A DNA stretch of 64,000 bases from Heliopora coerulea. Taxonomy: Eukaryota; Cnidaria; Anthozoa; Scleralcyonacea; Helioporidae. Of this stretch, positions 10,304 through 22,255 are shown one piece after another. The translations under genes and the position numbers were made by a program. Position 1 is the first letter of the stretch. Every line of letters begins with the position of its first letter. The notes beneath the pieces are model-generated. The model worked only from the letters and a program-made list of their open reading frames with translations. It did not search any database and was not told the origin of the DNA. The stretch covers positions 2,352,001 to 2,416,000 of the forward strand of contig JASJOG010000029.1 of assembly GCA_030142905.1 (NCBI GenBank), given 5' to 3'.

Positions 10304-10738
10304 AACTTTTTGCCGTTCATTACCAGAAAATATATTATCATTAACACCAACGTCAAACTCATTAACGCAAAAATAAATTCATTTTATTCAACCAAAATTC
10401 ACTAGCGTAGATACGCAATCGTTTGCTTCAAAAGTCATTCCATAGCGAGAATAGCCAACTATTAACACCATTCTACTATACATTAGATATAATAAAATTT
10501 CAGTTTGACAAGAAATTTCCCTTGAGTAATTGAAATTTTTTGATCGCTAATGCATAGTGGAATGATGTTAACGGTCATCAGTTCGCACTGTAGAATGTCG
10601 TTTAATGGAAATGGTTGCGTATCTACACTAATCAATATCAATTGAATAAAGTGAATGTAATTTTGCGTTAATGAGTGTGAGGCTGCCGTTAATGATAGTA
10701 TATCATCAGGCAATGAACAGCAAAAGGTGAAATTCTGG
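10304..10738. repeat. Hairpin (foldback) MITE 2, same family as the one at 9519
   Basis: A diverged second copy: left end TTTTTGCCGTTCATTACCAG and, inverted at the right end, GGCAATGAACAGCAAAAGG. The centre is near 10525. The arms share ACCATTCTACTATACATTAG with its inverse, as in element 1. Non-coding. Confidence 0.72.
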
Positions 10739-11450
10739 GATGTCTTGTTTATATGGTACCGCAATACAGTAGCAACTCTAATCGTTCTAAAATATCTCCC
10801 CTTGACAACTAAAATCGTCTGGCGTTAGCGCGGGAAAGTAAAAATTCGGACGGAGATGGAAAAAAGAATTAAGACTTAGCAACTGTTTGGGCTTGTCTAT
10901 AGAGCCGAATTCAAATTCTAGGAAGAATTTGGAGAAATGAAAAGAAGCTTTGAAAAAATGACTGAACACAGTGGGAACTCTCTAGGGACCCAACTGCTTG
11001 ATAGTGGTCCCAGAATCGCCAAGTGTTTTTATCAGGTTGTTCAAACACAGTCAGTTTCGACTTCTGTTATGGAATTAGTGATTAACACTTCCACGAGTGG
11101 AGGTCGATCCTTGACCAGTAAAAACGTGTGGCGTTAGTCACAGTAGAATGCTAGTTTGCTCGTCTTCAGTCGGCAAAGGCTTAACTGTGTTTTCAATTTC
11201 AGACTAATTCTCCTTGTAAATAGCTTATTACTCGGGTGATCCTTCTTGCGATTTTTCTCATCCTGAAACATGCGACTGAGTAAAGAACTCACCAAAGTAT
11301 TGTACCGTATAGCTTTGCACATATGATCTACAAATCAGTCCACTCAATCGCATGTGTCAGTTGGCTAAAAATTGCAGAAAAAATCAACTGTGTAAACAGC
11401 CCTTAAGGGTCTAACATATATGGTGCCATTGATAGAATGAACATATATTA
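10739..11450. other. Copy-A-specific stretch without a recognisable gene
   Basis: Two short similar segments occur here (10801-10835 and 11108-11140, both with CTTGAC...AAA..CGT.TGGCGTTAG). Small ORFs are present but show no recognisable domain. I cannot assign a function. Confidence 0.35.
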
Positions 11451-11837
11451 AGGCCCTGGCAATCATATTCAACTTTTGCTTCAACAATCGTTCGATGTTG
11501 TTGAAGTATTTTGAATGATTGGGCTGGGATATATACAATATCTCTTCAACAAATGTTGAAAAAAGCATGCCATGTTGTTTATGATAACAATCATTGCAAC
11601 GCATGCGTACGTTCAATTTTGTCAAGCAGTCTGTCGAATGATACGGTAAACTCGTTCGATATACCGAAAACAACCCGAAATGTCGAAGAAATGTTTTTAA
11701 CACGCTCAAACTTCATTCAACAAGTTTCAATACTGCTCAACATTGTTAAAAACCCATGACATACACATTCAACATCGAATTTCAACAAAGTCGAATGAAT
11801 GTTGAAACAAATGTTGCGGACGTTTACTAGGGCCTTT
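11451..11837. repeat. MITE with AAGGCCCT termini, rich in CAACA/TGTTG words
   Basis: The left end AAGGCCCTGGCAAT and the right end inverse AAGGCCCTAGTAAA form terminal inverted repeats. The interior is crowded with TTCAACA/TGTTGAA words. A related element lies at 57601-58044. Non-coding. The superfamily is not certain. Confidence 0.6.
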
Positions 11838-12384
11838 AGATAGCCGTGTTTGCATAAAATCATATAGGCAGGAAAATTTACTAACTCGTTTGTAAGACAA
11901 AACCTATTTGACAATGAACAATTAGAAAACGAACCGTGAGTTAAGTGCAAATTGACTACTACTGATAGGAATCAAGGGCGAGTTTTCTGAATGTTTTAGT
12001 ACAAATTTGCCATTTGTTTGTTTTAGCACAGGTTAACATTTGCGCAGTAAGCGGATTTCGAGTACATGTTTTTACCAGTTTCATGATGTTGTATTGTCTA
12101 GTATTGAATATTATACAGTTCATGTCAGCTGCCGAGAGAAACAATTTTGTTTTCCCTGGGAAACAACGAAACTCGAGGGAAAACAAAAATGTTTCCCGAG
12201 GGAAAAGACATTCAGTGTTTTGTCATATAGCGATATAGACAAAAAAAAAAAATGAAAACGAGTTAACTCCGATCTCGATAGTTTCTGTAGGTTTTTCGGT
12301 GGCTATTCTTCTGCTGAAACCTCCATACGAAATACAAAAGATGATGCAATATTATTTTTGGTAATTTTTTGTGTATTTGCCGAT
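11838..12384. other. Copy-A-specific spacer with a small repeat fragment
   Basis: At 12140-12215 a short dispersed-repeat-like segment contains GTTTTCCCTGGGAAACAACG and, inverted, a CGAGGGAAAAC/TTTCCCGAGGGAAAA motif. A homopolymer A run lies at 12241-12252. No gene was recognised. Confidence 0.35.
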
Positions 12385-14007
12385 TCTTTTCCCTCTATAA
12401 GATATCGTATTTCACCAAGTGAAAGATTGGATAAACGTAGTTTCTTAACTTTAGGCCTCATTCACTTCTTCATGTGAAACAAACATTCATCTGCTACTGG
12501 ACTTTGTGCTATTTATCGCTGGAGTTAGTGCGACACGCTTTAATCACTTGCGAAGGACATACTTTGTTCATGTGCTTTTGTAGCCCGCTCGGGCAACAAT
12601 TTTGAAATTCTTGTCTGAGCATGATACATTTACATTTAGATAAGGCCATGTGACAATAATTCAACAAATGACAGTTAGTGTTACTTCAAGCCAACTCCAA
12701 CTACATAACGATATACTATTTTTGTGAGGATACTAAACATCATTACACCATGATTATATATGTTACCCGGGGGTATTGAATATTGAATAAGTCTACGTTC
12801 GCTTCGCAGCGTGCTTCATCAGAGTTTGACGTTTTGATCACTTGCCCCCGATGTTAGATCCTTGCACTTTTATCAAAATTGTTCTATTTGATATTATCAT
12901 GATATTTCTTCTCTCGACGACAGCGCTTCGTTCAAACATCAGAAAAAATCCTAAAGTTTCTTCTTTTTATGTAATGACAACGTCATCCTTAAATCCAGTC
13001 CCACTTTAGTGGTTAGCCCTCCTCTTCAAACAATTGCAACTTGATCGCTGAATGATGCTGAGCAGTACCTGGTACAAAGCCTAGACTATGAACCAGTGAA
13101 CCGAGATGATAAATCTAGATTTTAACCCTTCATATTTACATTTTAGTTGGTATTTCGTAGTATATATAGGGTTGAAAAAGTGAGTGGAACACCGCTACTG
13201 AAATGTTTCTTTTCTTTTTTTATTGTTCGCCATGACATCCTGTTATTGCTGCAGCTGATTCAGAAGAATGATTTTAACCATTAACAGGTCATCATCATAA
13301 ACACTCATCTCGCTGTCGAGAAGACATAGAAATTGTACTAGAATTATTGGGGATTGGGTTGATTGGGTAGCTCTGTCCGCCTGATATGTTTAAGACAAGT
13401 TTAACTACTCCCCGAATTTTCTGCTGGAAATCAAATGAAAGTGGTCTAGCAAATTATGAGTTTAGTGAGCTAATCCTAAAAAGACTCGTTTGGCTAAGAT
13501 CTTCCAGCTCTATCGTGTGCTCTTTTGGAAATGAACTAATGAAATAATTAGCCGTGATTCACGAACATGGTCGATAGGGGTTGTGCATTGGATGAAATTA
13601 CTTTTACGATGTATTGAAACTCCGAGTTGATTCATTGGTATTTTAAGAGAAACGCTAAAATGATAATTTTTTTAATAATAAAAAAGATTGCATACCTTTG
13701 ATAGATTTCTCGAAGGTCAAAAGAATTATTTCTTGCCCTTGATTACGATGCTGAATGAAATACAATACTGCTGCCGGGGACATTTTGTATGACAAGAAAT
13801 ATTTCATCCACTTAATAGAAAGGCTATGATTGGTTGATCAGGACATGCGTACTCTCAGCATGTCAATCCGGTAAAATATCTCCTACTGAGCCAAAAGGTG
13901 CCCTGCAATATATGCTGACTTCATTTAGTGTTCTCACCAAGAGGAAAGATTTAATTGCAAGGAAGTAAAAGAAATTCCCTACAAGACGTATGCGTTTTTC
14001 GTTATTT
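12385..14007. other. Non-coding part of the segmental duplication (copy A)
   Basis: Matches 42450-43990 almost base for base, with small indels. No open frame is conserved between the copies, which argues against a hidden gene. It contains a PLE-type end with a hammerhead-like core (12791-12822). Confidence 0.6.
12791..12822 (-). ncRNA. Hammerhead-like core in an old PLE end (copy A)
   Basis: On the minus strand, CTGATGA is followed by a GC-rich stem-loop and then GCGAACGTAG. The canonical second core box GAAAC reads GAAC, so it is likely a decayed hammerhead. Shared with copy B at 42761-42792, so it predates the duplication. Confidence 0.35.
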
Positions 14008-14044
14008 TGATGATTAACACCGCAGTTTCGATTGAAACTTTATT

Positions 14045-14081
14045 TGCGACATGTTACGGAATGTGCTTATTCCTTCATCAG
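14045..14081 (-). ncRNA. Degenerate hammerhead-ribozyme-like motif of PLE
   Basis: Minus strand: CTGATGA, then the stem AGGAAT...ATTCC, then GTAAC where GAAAC is expected. The position downstream of the PLE ORF is right for such a ribozyme. The core substitution should impair cleavage. Confidence 0.45.
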
Positions 14082-14271
14082 GCAATTTACATTAAGGTCG
14101 TTGTAATGACAGTTGAATGATATTTGATGGCGCTAAATTTGGTTTGCGTCAGCTACAGCGTAATGTATTTCGAATTAATAAGGATTAAAATTGCATCAGT
14201 TGAATGTTACAAGTAAATCAAAGTTTGTATGAGATAATCGTAATTTATTAACAGAGATTATAAAGATAAGT

Positions 14272-15228
14272 TTAAGATGACATGATCCTGTTGTCTGTTG
14301 AGTTCCGCTTGTTATTTAGAATGTAGTATCCTTCTTTTGAATTAAGTTGGTATGTGTTTGAGGCGGTGTACAGAATTTCGAAACAAGTAGAGGTACAGAA
14401 ATTTCTACAATTATTCGAGGTTTTAAAATGTTTGAAAATTTGAGAGTTCCTATCTGCGGGAAGGTGCTCATTAATTCTTGTTCGGAGGTGCCTGTTGGTT
14501 TCTCCTATGTAACGTGCCTTGCAGCCCGCGCATTCAAATAAATAGATAACATGAGACTTCAAGGAATTTGGAACTTTGACCTTGTTGCTGAACAATTCGC
14601 TTATTTTAAAAGCCGAAAAGACAAGTTTTATATCGGTATTGTTGCAGTAACTGTGAATTATGTTTTTTTCTTTCTTTTGAGTTATTGACGAGTATTTTCC
14701 AATGCACGGTAACATAATATACGTTCTGTTTGCCATAGTTTCATCCTGATTAGAGGATGCACCAGATGCTTCATTAGTTTTGCTTAAATAGAATTTTTTG
14801 ATTCTGTTTATTAAATATTGTTGAAATTGGTTTTCTGTTAGCGCTGAAGTGAGTTTTGCAAGATCATTTTGAAAGCCTTGCCACATGTCGTCCAGATGAT
14901 CTGTCGATAAGAATTTTTATTAATCCTGTTTTCTACGAGAATGCAGTGAAACTGAAAAAATTCGTGAGGAGTCCCGTATATGTCATCTTGTAGTAAATGG
15001 AGGTTTCAAAAGTGGTACCAGTTCGTTTAGCAACTAAAACATCTAAAGCAGACAATTTTCCGTCAACTTCCTTTTCCATGGTGAACGTAATGCATGGATG
15101 TCGAGCGTTAAGATATTCAAAAAAGTTATTCGCATCTTGTTCAGTTTTGAATAAGGAAAATGTGTCATCGACGTATTGATAGTATTGCGGGCCGCTATGT
15201 CCCTATTGTGGAAGTCAATCTTGCTCAT
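14272..15228 (-). pseudogene. PLE polyprotein fragment: RT C-terminal part + GIY-YIG endonuclease
   Basis: Minus strand. The upstream part (15228 to about 15040) encodes, with frame changes, the region just after the RT YVDD box (segments PYSKLNKM and RSPWKRKLTEN). The downstream ORF (14886-14272, 204 codons) ends in a GIY-YIG nuclease: YLFECAGCKARYIGETNRHL followed by RTRINEHL. PLEs use this fused reverse transcriptase and GIY-YIG nuclease for target-primed insertion. The N-terminus and RT palm are missing, so it is a 5'-truncated relic. It is a different PLE lineage from the ones at 22 and 30 kb, closer to the one at 48793. Confidence 0.8.
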
Positions 15229-15240
15229 GATGACTTTGAG

Positions 15241-15819
15241 TAGGATTAGCTGACAGAACTACAGAGTTTGCTAAGACCGGTTTCATTTGATTTTCGGCAG
15301 GAAAATGAGGAATGAGGGAAAAATTTGCGGTCAATCCAGATCTCACTAATTCGTGAACAGGTTCCGCATGTCATGTCGAGAACTTAGTGAGATTATGTCA
15401 CGATGTTGTGATAAGGCTTAACAAAGGTTTAAATCTGCTGCTACAAGAACCAGATGTTTATGGCGAATAGCAACAAAAAAAGTTGACTTATAGAACAGTT
15501 CCACATTGGTGTTCCATAAAACTTTCAAAGTAATATTTGGCACGGAATACCAATTAAAACGTAAAAATAAAGAAAGAGAAGACGAAAAAACAAATAAGTC
15601 ATTTAGGTTTATCAACGGAGACCATTGGTTCATAGTTCAGCTTGAGCATCAGGTACTGCACAACATTGTCTAAGTATTACGTAACAAGTCTTTCTGGGAA
15701 GGGGAGCACCATTGTTGGTGTAAATGTGAGTTTGAGTTCGTCATTACGTAAAAGAAATACATAAACAAATTTGAAGGGATAAATGTGCAAGCATATTAAA
15801 TCAGGTGGCAGTGACGCTT
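15241..15819. other. Non-coding part of the segmental duplication (copy A)
   Basis: Matches 44180-44765 in copy B. No conserved reading frame. Confidence 0.5.
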
Positions 15820-16468
15820 TCATTAAAATATAATTAATTGTTTTGCAAACCAAATAGAAAAGTATCACAGCCTGGATAAATAGTGAAGCCGTGGATGAGG
15901 TAAATGTACATCTTTTTCAAAGGGGTTTGCAACGGCAGTGATTACAAAGTTTGTGCAGTAATTGCCCCAATCAGATTCTGCATCTTCTTATCCCTGTCCG
16001 AAGTGATCGATTGAAAACGATAACCAGTGACTCCATAACAGTTTCGTCAGCATCTTTTAACAGTACTTTACGTATTACCTCAATGCCTGTTGACTTTTTA
16101 GTATTTATGTCACCTAGTGTTTCCGATACATCACGTTTTGTACTAGAAATACGTGTACGCAACAAGTCCTCCCCCACCCTTCCAGTACATCTCTCGAGAA
16201 TCCAAGTAACATTGATAATTTTTCACAGTTGTCAAGAAGACAAATCGTCTTTGCTATAACTGGAAGTGGTAATGCTATAAAGAAAATACAATATTTGGCC
16301 ACAAATATTAACAACTCAAACGGGAAATTATTTTACATTTAAAGTGCTTGTCGTCATATTTACGTTTAAAATTTCTATTCTGTTTTATTAAAACAAAACG
16401 TTTGGTGAGAATAACCTTTAACTGTTTAATAAATGATAAGAGATCTATTCTGACGATTGTACTACTTA

Positions 16469-17387
16469 GGGTAGGGTGGGGTAAAATGGGTCGGTGGGGT
16501 AAAATGGGTCAGTTGGCAAATCTTTTGTAAACGTCCATAATATGAACTGTTTTGGAAAAATTCTTTTGCAGGTTGATAATAGACTGTCTAAATCTTCTAG
16601 CAATGATATTTTTAGATTCCAGATAAAAAATTAGCTCCTTTAATTTGAAAACATTGCATTGCACACAAAAAGTTGCTTTTCGAAGGTTGTCATTAACTTT
16701 GATGTGTGCTGCCCTGTGTAGCAGATGATATTGACGTCTTGGTATTATTTGTTAACTTAAGAACCATATTACATATTACTATTATAAGGTTTTTCATTCT
16801 GATGTCAGGTGCACTTTTATTTCTAAAATTGCTAGGTAGGGTAAAATGAGTCGCCTGTCAAAAAATAAAAAAAATCCTATTTTGGATTCCTACTATAGAT
16901 CTGTGGCTACTGCCAACCAGAGGACATTGATTTCGATGACAACTTCTACTGACAAGTTTGTGTTCCAGACTAGATGTCATTTCTATCAGACTAGTCATAA
17001 ATAACTATTACCAAGATTATTTCCAGTTGTTTAAAATGTTTTACATCATATTTTCTTTTGTTTAGACATTAAAGGGTTTTATTTAAGCTTAACTAAGATT
17101 TTGAGACAGTTGAAGTTAATTCTATGAAGCATGATCGCTTGTATTTTTGGGTGACCCATTTTACCCCACCCCGATCCATTATTCCCCACCTAAAGTGTAT
17201 GTAAGTAACGAAGTAATAATCGTACCCATGCCTGCACCAATATTGAAAACAATTATTTTACATAAACCCATTAGTCATATGTATAAACTAAATTATTTAA
17301 GTTCAATGATTTTGAATACAGGGGAAAATATAACAATTTGATTTGAAAAATACCCATATTTTGACCCATTTTACCCCCACCCTACCC
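16469..17387. mobile_element. TA-flanked non-autonomous DNA transposon with G-rich inverted repeats
   Basis: The left terminus is GGGTAGGGTGGGGTAAAATG followed by GGTC; the right terminus (17363-17387) is its inverse with one extra C. TA flanks both sides (16467-16468 and 17388-17389). Inverted copies of the terminal motif also occur inside (about 16830-16860 and 17150-17185), i.e. subterminal repeats. No transposase is recognisable. It sits in an element shared with 1-1860, where no such insert is present. It could be mariner-like on TSD grounds, but that is not established. Confidence 0.7.
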
Positions 17388-17681
17388 TATCAATGAATGT
17401 TCATAACAAGACGCTACATTAATTGCGATCTTGAGATATTTTGAGTCGTTTTGCAATCAAACTTTTCATTGATTTTGCTTTAAAGAGAGATTTTTTATTA
17501 GATAGCCAGGCTTTCCGTCTTAAAATTGGATCATTCTCAAAAGTTACCGGTAGGATATCAGCATCACGGCCACCGCATAAGTGAAAATTTTTTTGATATT
17601 TTTTGTCTTAAAAACTGATAAATTCTAAAGTATCTCAAAGTTGGTTACAAACGTCTTTAAGATGTGCTATGATAAGGATTT

Positions 17682-18384
17682 ATGCTAAGTATTCATCAGA
17701 AGGTACAACACTTTGTTGACAAAGATGAAACGAATTACCAAACCGACGAGATAAACAAAGAAAACATGAAAGAGTTCTGCATTTTTATCGCTGACCAAAA
17801 ATCGGAAAGTACAAAACATAAAATAAAATACGACAAGCAAACCTTGTGCAAGTTTTGTCGAAAGAAGAACGAGAAGAGGCAAGTAAAAGACGTACTTTTT
17901 CGACGGTAAATCAACCATAAAAAAGAAAAATGGCGTACAAATCTGCAACTCTTGCGTATTTTCAACTAATCATTCAGTGGCACCTCAATACAAAGGGTAC
18001 AACAGTAAATTTACTCAAAGACTACTTTAAACTTTTTTGAGAGGTTTTAAAATCCTGATGAAAGCATTGCTGGTCGAATACGGTAAAGGCCATCATGCAC
18101 AAATCACTCTCGAAGTGAGAAAGTGTGAAGCGGACAACTGTTTTGCCGAAGGATAATTTGGTGACCAAAAACAAGTAGCTTTGCAGCGAGTTACCTGGTG
18201 GCTGTTTACCTTGCATTTTTGTTTCGAGCGAAAAATACATCCTAACGTCTTCAGTGGGACGACATTTCATGGGGAAAAAGTCCTGATTGAGGCGATGAAA
18301 TCTTTGTGTGGAGAGCGGAGAAAACATCTAAAGGCTGTCGTGGCCTGGACAACTCTTCTGGACGATGAGTGTGCTATCCCACCT
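17682..18384 (+). pseudogene. Relic B of the tyrosine-recombinase (Crypton/DUF3504-type) transposon, 3' truncated
   Basis: Close copy of relic A (520-1200). The fragments NMKEFCIFIADQKSESTKHK (about 17765-17830) and FGDQKQVALQRVTWWLF (about 18155-18210) are conserved blocks of the recombinase, followed by a TLHFCFE-type stretch. It is broken by stops and frameshifts and cut at 18384 by a hAT terminus, so the C-terminal catalytic GHxN...Y region is lost. Upstream similarity to relic A extends back to about 16320, i.e. it includes non-coding sequence of the element. Confidence 0.6.
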
Positions 18385-18828
18385 CAGGGGCGGATCTAGA
18401 GGGGTGCAAGAGGTGCTAAAGCACTGGTCAGAATTTCCCAAAATTAATTTTTGCGAAAAATTCATGACGACATCTTCGGTCAGATCTTCGGTTCCATTGT
18501 CTGTGTCAAGCGTTGCTAAAAGTCTTGCTAGTACGCTTGCGATACTTTGTGGTCAGCTGACAGTATCACGAAGTGCGTCGCATTGCGTTGCCTCATGATT
18601 TGATCACTTGAAGTATTGCAGCCGGTCCTGAATCTGTTTCTATGGTATCACTCGAGGCACTTGCGTGGAAATGGCGGAACACCGGTGGAACTCACCAGTG
18701 CAGAACTTCCAGAGCGGTGCAGAAGGGGTGCAGACCAATCAGAAGAGCGCATTTAGCACATTCCTGCACTGGTCAGTACCGGTGAACATCTCGTATACCC
18801 TGCCGCATACCCCAACGTTTCAACGTTG
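18385..18828 (+). mobile_element. hAT element, left-end fragment
   Basis: CAGGGGCGGATCTAGAGGGG at 18385 is a classic hAT terminal inverted repeat. It interrupts the recombinase relic. No matching right terminus was found before copy-A duplication sequence resumes near 18829, so the right end is deleted. No transposase was recognised. Confidence 0.55.
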
Positions 18829-19401
18829 AGATTAACGTCATTTCGAACTGAGTTCATTCCTGTTTTTATCCCGGAATCAAATTTTATTTGGATCTAAAAT
18901 TTTATTCTAGTGTCATTTAAAGGCTGTAGGAGTTTTCATTCCAGATTGCCGAATGTGAACTGGAGTTTTATTTTCCAAGCTGTTACTTAAGATTGAATTG
19001 AACTCGAGGCTAACAGAGGACTGGAACGTTTCAGGAGTCGTAAAACAAGCCACAAGTATCAAGTACGGTGGATTATAAACCGTGGTTTCTTTAAATGTTG
19101 AAATTTTATAGGACGTTGTCGTTCTAGTTGACGTCATTGATGTCAAGATCCCTATTTACAGATGACAATATGGCGGCAAAGTCCACAAAACCAAAAGGGA
19201 TGGATTTAAAATAAATCCAACTTAGTTTAAAGGTGACTGACCATTACAAAGCTTGGATCCGAATAACTGTTTTTTTGTTTTAAAAATTTTTTCACAGAAG
19301 TACGCTAACGAAACGGAGTTTTCGAATTATAGTGAAAAAATCGGAAAGGTCTGAGTAATCCCGAAATGTAAAGAGTAGTTTTCTTAAGTTTGGTTTTCTC
19401 T

Positions 19402-19430
19402 CTGACGAAGGGCCTTCGCACGAAACGCTA
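19402..19430 (+). ncRNA. Hammerhead-ribozyme-like core
   Basis: CTGACGA, then AGGGCCTT as a possible short stem, then GCACGAAACG. Both core boxes (CUGANGA and GAAAC) are intact; stem lengths are marginal. Confidence 0.5.
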
Positions 19431-19554
19431 GAAAACTACTCTTTACATTTCGGCATTACTCAAACCTTTCAGATTATTTCACTTCGATTTCAGCAGTGGC
19501 TACGCAGTACTCTATTTTTATTTCATAGTTTGGCTTTCGAATTATATTTGGAAC

Positions 19555-19779
19555 TTGAAAAGACAAAAGAAGGATTTTACCAGCAGCTGGTCAATTTCCA
19601 AAAAAACATCAGCATTCCGTAGCGGATCAAAGAGATGCCCCCTTTGTCTTGAAGAAAAATTATGGATCATTAAAACCAACAAAGAGTGCCTCCTAAACAA
19701 AAGAACCGAGCTGGTTTCTAAATGCCGCCACACAAATAGAGTCTATTTAAGGAACCTTCCTTACAAAGCTATTACCTAA
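19555..19779 (+). pseudogene. PLE C-terminal tail (post GIY-YIG zinc segment), fragment
   Basis: The frame contains WSISKKTSAFRSGSKRCPLC, then LEEKLWIIKT, LNKRTELVSKCRH and a stop. This Cys-x2-Cys...CRH block is the recurrent C-terminal tail after the GIY-YIG domain in one group of invertebrate PLE proteins. The nuclease and RT themselves are absent. Confidence 0.65.
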
Positions 19780-19944
19780 TGACGTATTACAGGGAACATT
19801 TATAAAGACTAGTCTAAACGGAACTGTTTAGTTGCTTGATGATCGTTGTAATACGTGAATCTTAATTTACTCGCTTTCTCTATCGGATTCGAGGATACAT
19901 ATATATAAATATATACGTCTATAGATCTATATATCTATATCTAT

Positions 19945-20170
19945 ATCTACCTATCTACCTATCTACCTATCTACCTATCTACCTATCTACCTATCTACCT
20001 ATCTACCTATCTACCTATCTACCTATCTACCTATCTACCTATCTACCTATCTACCTATCTACCTATCTACCTATCTACCTATCTACCTATCTACCTATCT
20101 ACCTATCTACCTATCTACCTATCTACCTATCTACCGATCTACTTATCTACCTATCTACCTATCTACCTAC
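19945..20170. repeat. Microsatellite (CTACCTAT)n
   Basis: About 28 near-perfect 8-bp units with rare interruptions near 20134-20145. It abuts the 5'-truncated LINE that begins at about 20171. Confidence 0.97.
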
Positions 20171-21769
20171 CCGTGGAAGAAATCAGATTAATGCTGCAAT
20201 TAAAAAAGCTAAGATAAATTATCTTACAAAAGAAATAAATTATGACAGCCAAAGCAGCTGGCATACCTGGAGAACAATTAATACTCTTTTAGGTCCCAAC
20301 TCAAAGGTCACTGGGGTGATGGAACTAAATGTTGGTGAAAATATTGTCACTGATCCACATTCAATATCGAAAATATTTAATAATCATTTTTCAAAAGTAG
20401 GTAGTAAGATCAGTGATAATATCCGACACACTTCCATCTCGCCAGAGACTTGTTAAAGAAAGCAATTCATGTTTTCAATTTTCTACAATTGGCTCTAAAG
20501 TTATTCCGCATATGCTTTCTACACTGTCTGTTCGCAAAGCTTCTGGTCTCGATAAGATTTCGACCAAGATTCTGTGACTTGCTGTTCCAGTTATAAGTGG
20601 TCCTCTAAGCATTATATTTAATCAATCAATCCTAACAGGAATTTTCCCAGATAGGTGGGAAAGTGCAAAGGTCTTTCCGGCTCATAAGGGTAATGCCAAG
20701 GATAATCCAAATAACTATCGACCTATCTCTGTGCTGCCAGTTGTAGCTAAAGTTTTTGAAAAACTTATTTTCAATCAAGTATATCATTATTTGAATGAAA
20801 ATAACATTCTAAGTAAGTTTCAATCGGGGTTTAGGTCTGGGAACTCCACTGTCACTGCTCTCTTACAAACTACTGAAAATTGGTATAAAAATATTAATTG
20901 TGGCTACGTTAATGGAGTAGTTCTCTTGACTTAAGTGAAACTTTTGACACTGTTGACCATACAATTCTGTTGAAAAAATCGAGTCTGTATGGAATCAATA
21001 ACACTTCGTTAGAATGGTTCACTTCATACCTAGATGACAGGCATCAGTTTTCTATTGTCAGTGGTGTTCAGTCCGAACTCAAACCTATTACTACAGGAGT
21101 TCCTCAGGGATCCATCTTAGGTCCACTATTATTTTTATTATACATCAATGACCTTCAAAACTGTTTGACATCTACCACTCCTTGTATGTATGCAGATGAT
21201 ACACAAATTACAGCTTCTGCTGAAACTGTAGATGATCTTCAAAATATTTTAAATTATGATCTTAAAAATCTGCATACATGGCTCTGTGCAAATAAACTAT
21301 CTGCTAATTCTACAAAAACGGAGATTATTGCAATAGCTTCTAATTATCGACTTAATCAGTCCACAACGGATCCTAAAATTAAACTTGATAATGAAGCCAT
21401 TAAAAGAGTCACAAAATCTAAGTTGTTAGGTGTTATGGTAGACGACAAAGTTCTTTGGGATACCCATGTGAATGAAATAATTATTCCAAAAGTTCTAAAG
21501 GGTTTGAGGATGCTTCGTCAATTACGAGATCTCCTTCCATTAGCTAATTTGATCGAAGTATACAATGCACTCATATCCCCCTATTTTAATTACTGTTTTC
21601 TTATATGGAGAAATTGTGGTACTGTCTTAAAGAGCAAGCTTCAAAAACTCCAAAGTAGAGCTGCTTGTATCATAACTCGATCAAGCTATGATATTAGGTC
21701 AACCACCATTCTTAACTCATTAAACTGGTGTAACCTAGAATCCAGGAGTAACCAAACAAAAGCCAATAT
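20171..21769 (+). pseudogene. LINE ORF2 (reverse transcriptase), 5' part of the broken copy
   Basis: Begins inside ORF2 (no endonuclease). RT landmarks: NYRPISVLPVVAKVFEKL, a degenerate ETFDTVDH, GVPQGSILGPLL and YADDTQIT. Stops or frameshifts lie near 20456, 20577 and 20930. After YADD the thumb continues to a KAN motif exactly where the PLE is inserted. The closest relatives in the window are the LINEs at 25.3-29.6 kb and 37-42 kb, but the sequence clearly differs from both. Confidence 0.88.
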
Positions 21770-21860
21770 CTTGTTAGGAATATCAAAGCCCAGCATATAA
21801 TTTTGAATAAACCCATAATAATATAGACATGAGTTATTGAAAAATATTTTTAATTTAACT

Positions 21861-21893
21861 AACGTTTCGTTGCCAGTCCTGCAACATCTTCAG
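21861..21893 (-). ncRNA. Hammerhead ribozyme motif in the left pLTR of PLE
   Basis: Minus strand: CTGAAGA, stem TGTTGC/GCAAC, GAAAC, then GTT. Both core boxes are intact and stem II pairs. PLE hammerheads of this minimal type are known. Confidence 0.72.
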
Positions 21894-21959
21894 AGTAAGT
21901 GATAAATTTACAAGGTGTTCTCGACTATGCAATATTCTATTTACAATTTAATTACATTT

Positions 21960-22255
21960 AAAATATTTATATATTATAAATATAATATAAAATAAAATAT
22001 AATATAAATAAATATATAAATATATAAATATATGAATATATAAATAAATATATATAAATATATAAATATATAAATATATAATATATAAATATATATAAAA
22101 TATATAATATATAAATATATAAAAAATATATAAATATATAAATATATAAATATATAAATATATAAATATATAAATATATAAATATATAAATATATAATAT
22201 ATAAATATAAATATATAAATATAATTATAATATAAATAAAATATGATATAAAATA
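21960..22255. repeat. AT microsatellite (TATAAATA)n inside PLE
   Basis: Long run of ATATAAAT units with variants. It produces an artefactual minus-strand frame of alternating Tyr/Ile. Confidence 0.95.

Larger units (their letters stand above)
14008..15240 (-). mobile_element. Penelope-like element fragment (3' part)
   Basis: Present in copy A but absent at the matching place in copy B, which carries a different stretch of about 190 bp there. It holds minus-strand PLE coding sequence (14272-15228) and, downstream of it, a hammerhead-like core (14045-14081). Truncated at its 5' end within the reverse transcriptase. Confidence 0.75.
1881..19195. repeat. Segmental duplication, copy A (contains P450-A)
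   Basis: Starting at about 1881, the sequence is closely similar over long stretches to 33119-45453. Matching blocks include 1881-2330, 2400-2800, 5445-6055, 7040-9060, 12385-14000, 15240-15820 and 18830-19195. Copy A carries insertions that copy B lacks: the ISL2EU element, the piggyBac relic, the 9060-12385 block, the PLE piece at 14008-15240 and the block at 15820-18828. Both copies are in the same orientation, offset by about 31 kb. Seen directly by reading both copies; exact percent identity was not computed. Confidence 0.9.
19320..19779 (+). mobile_element. PLE fragment with foldback end and GIY-YIG tail
   Basis: An inverted repeat (about 19330-19382 against 19430-19485, sharing GAAATGTAAAGAGTAGTTTT) encloses a hammerhead-like core. 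Immediately downstream, 19555-19779 encodes the C-terminal zinc-binding tail typical of another PLE lineage. The juxtaposition suggests a rearranged or inverted PLE end. Confidence 0.6.

Noticed and set aside
19945..20170. CRISPR-like regular repeat array
   Set aside because: Simple 8-bp tandem microsatellite with no spacers, in eukaryotic DNA.
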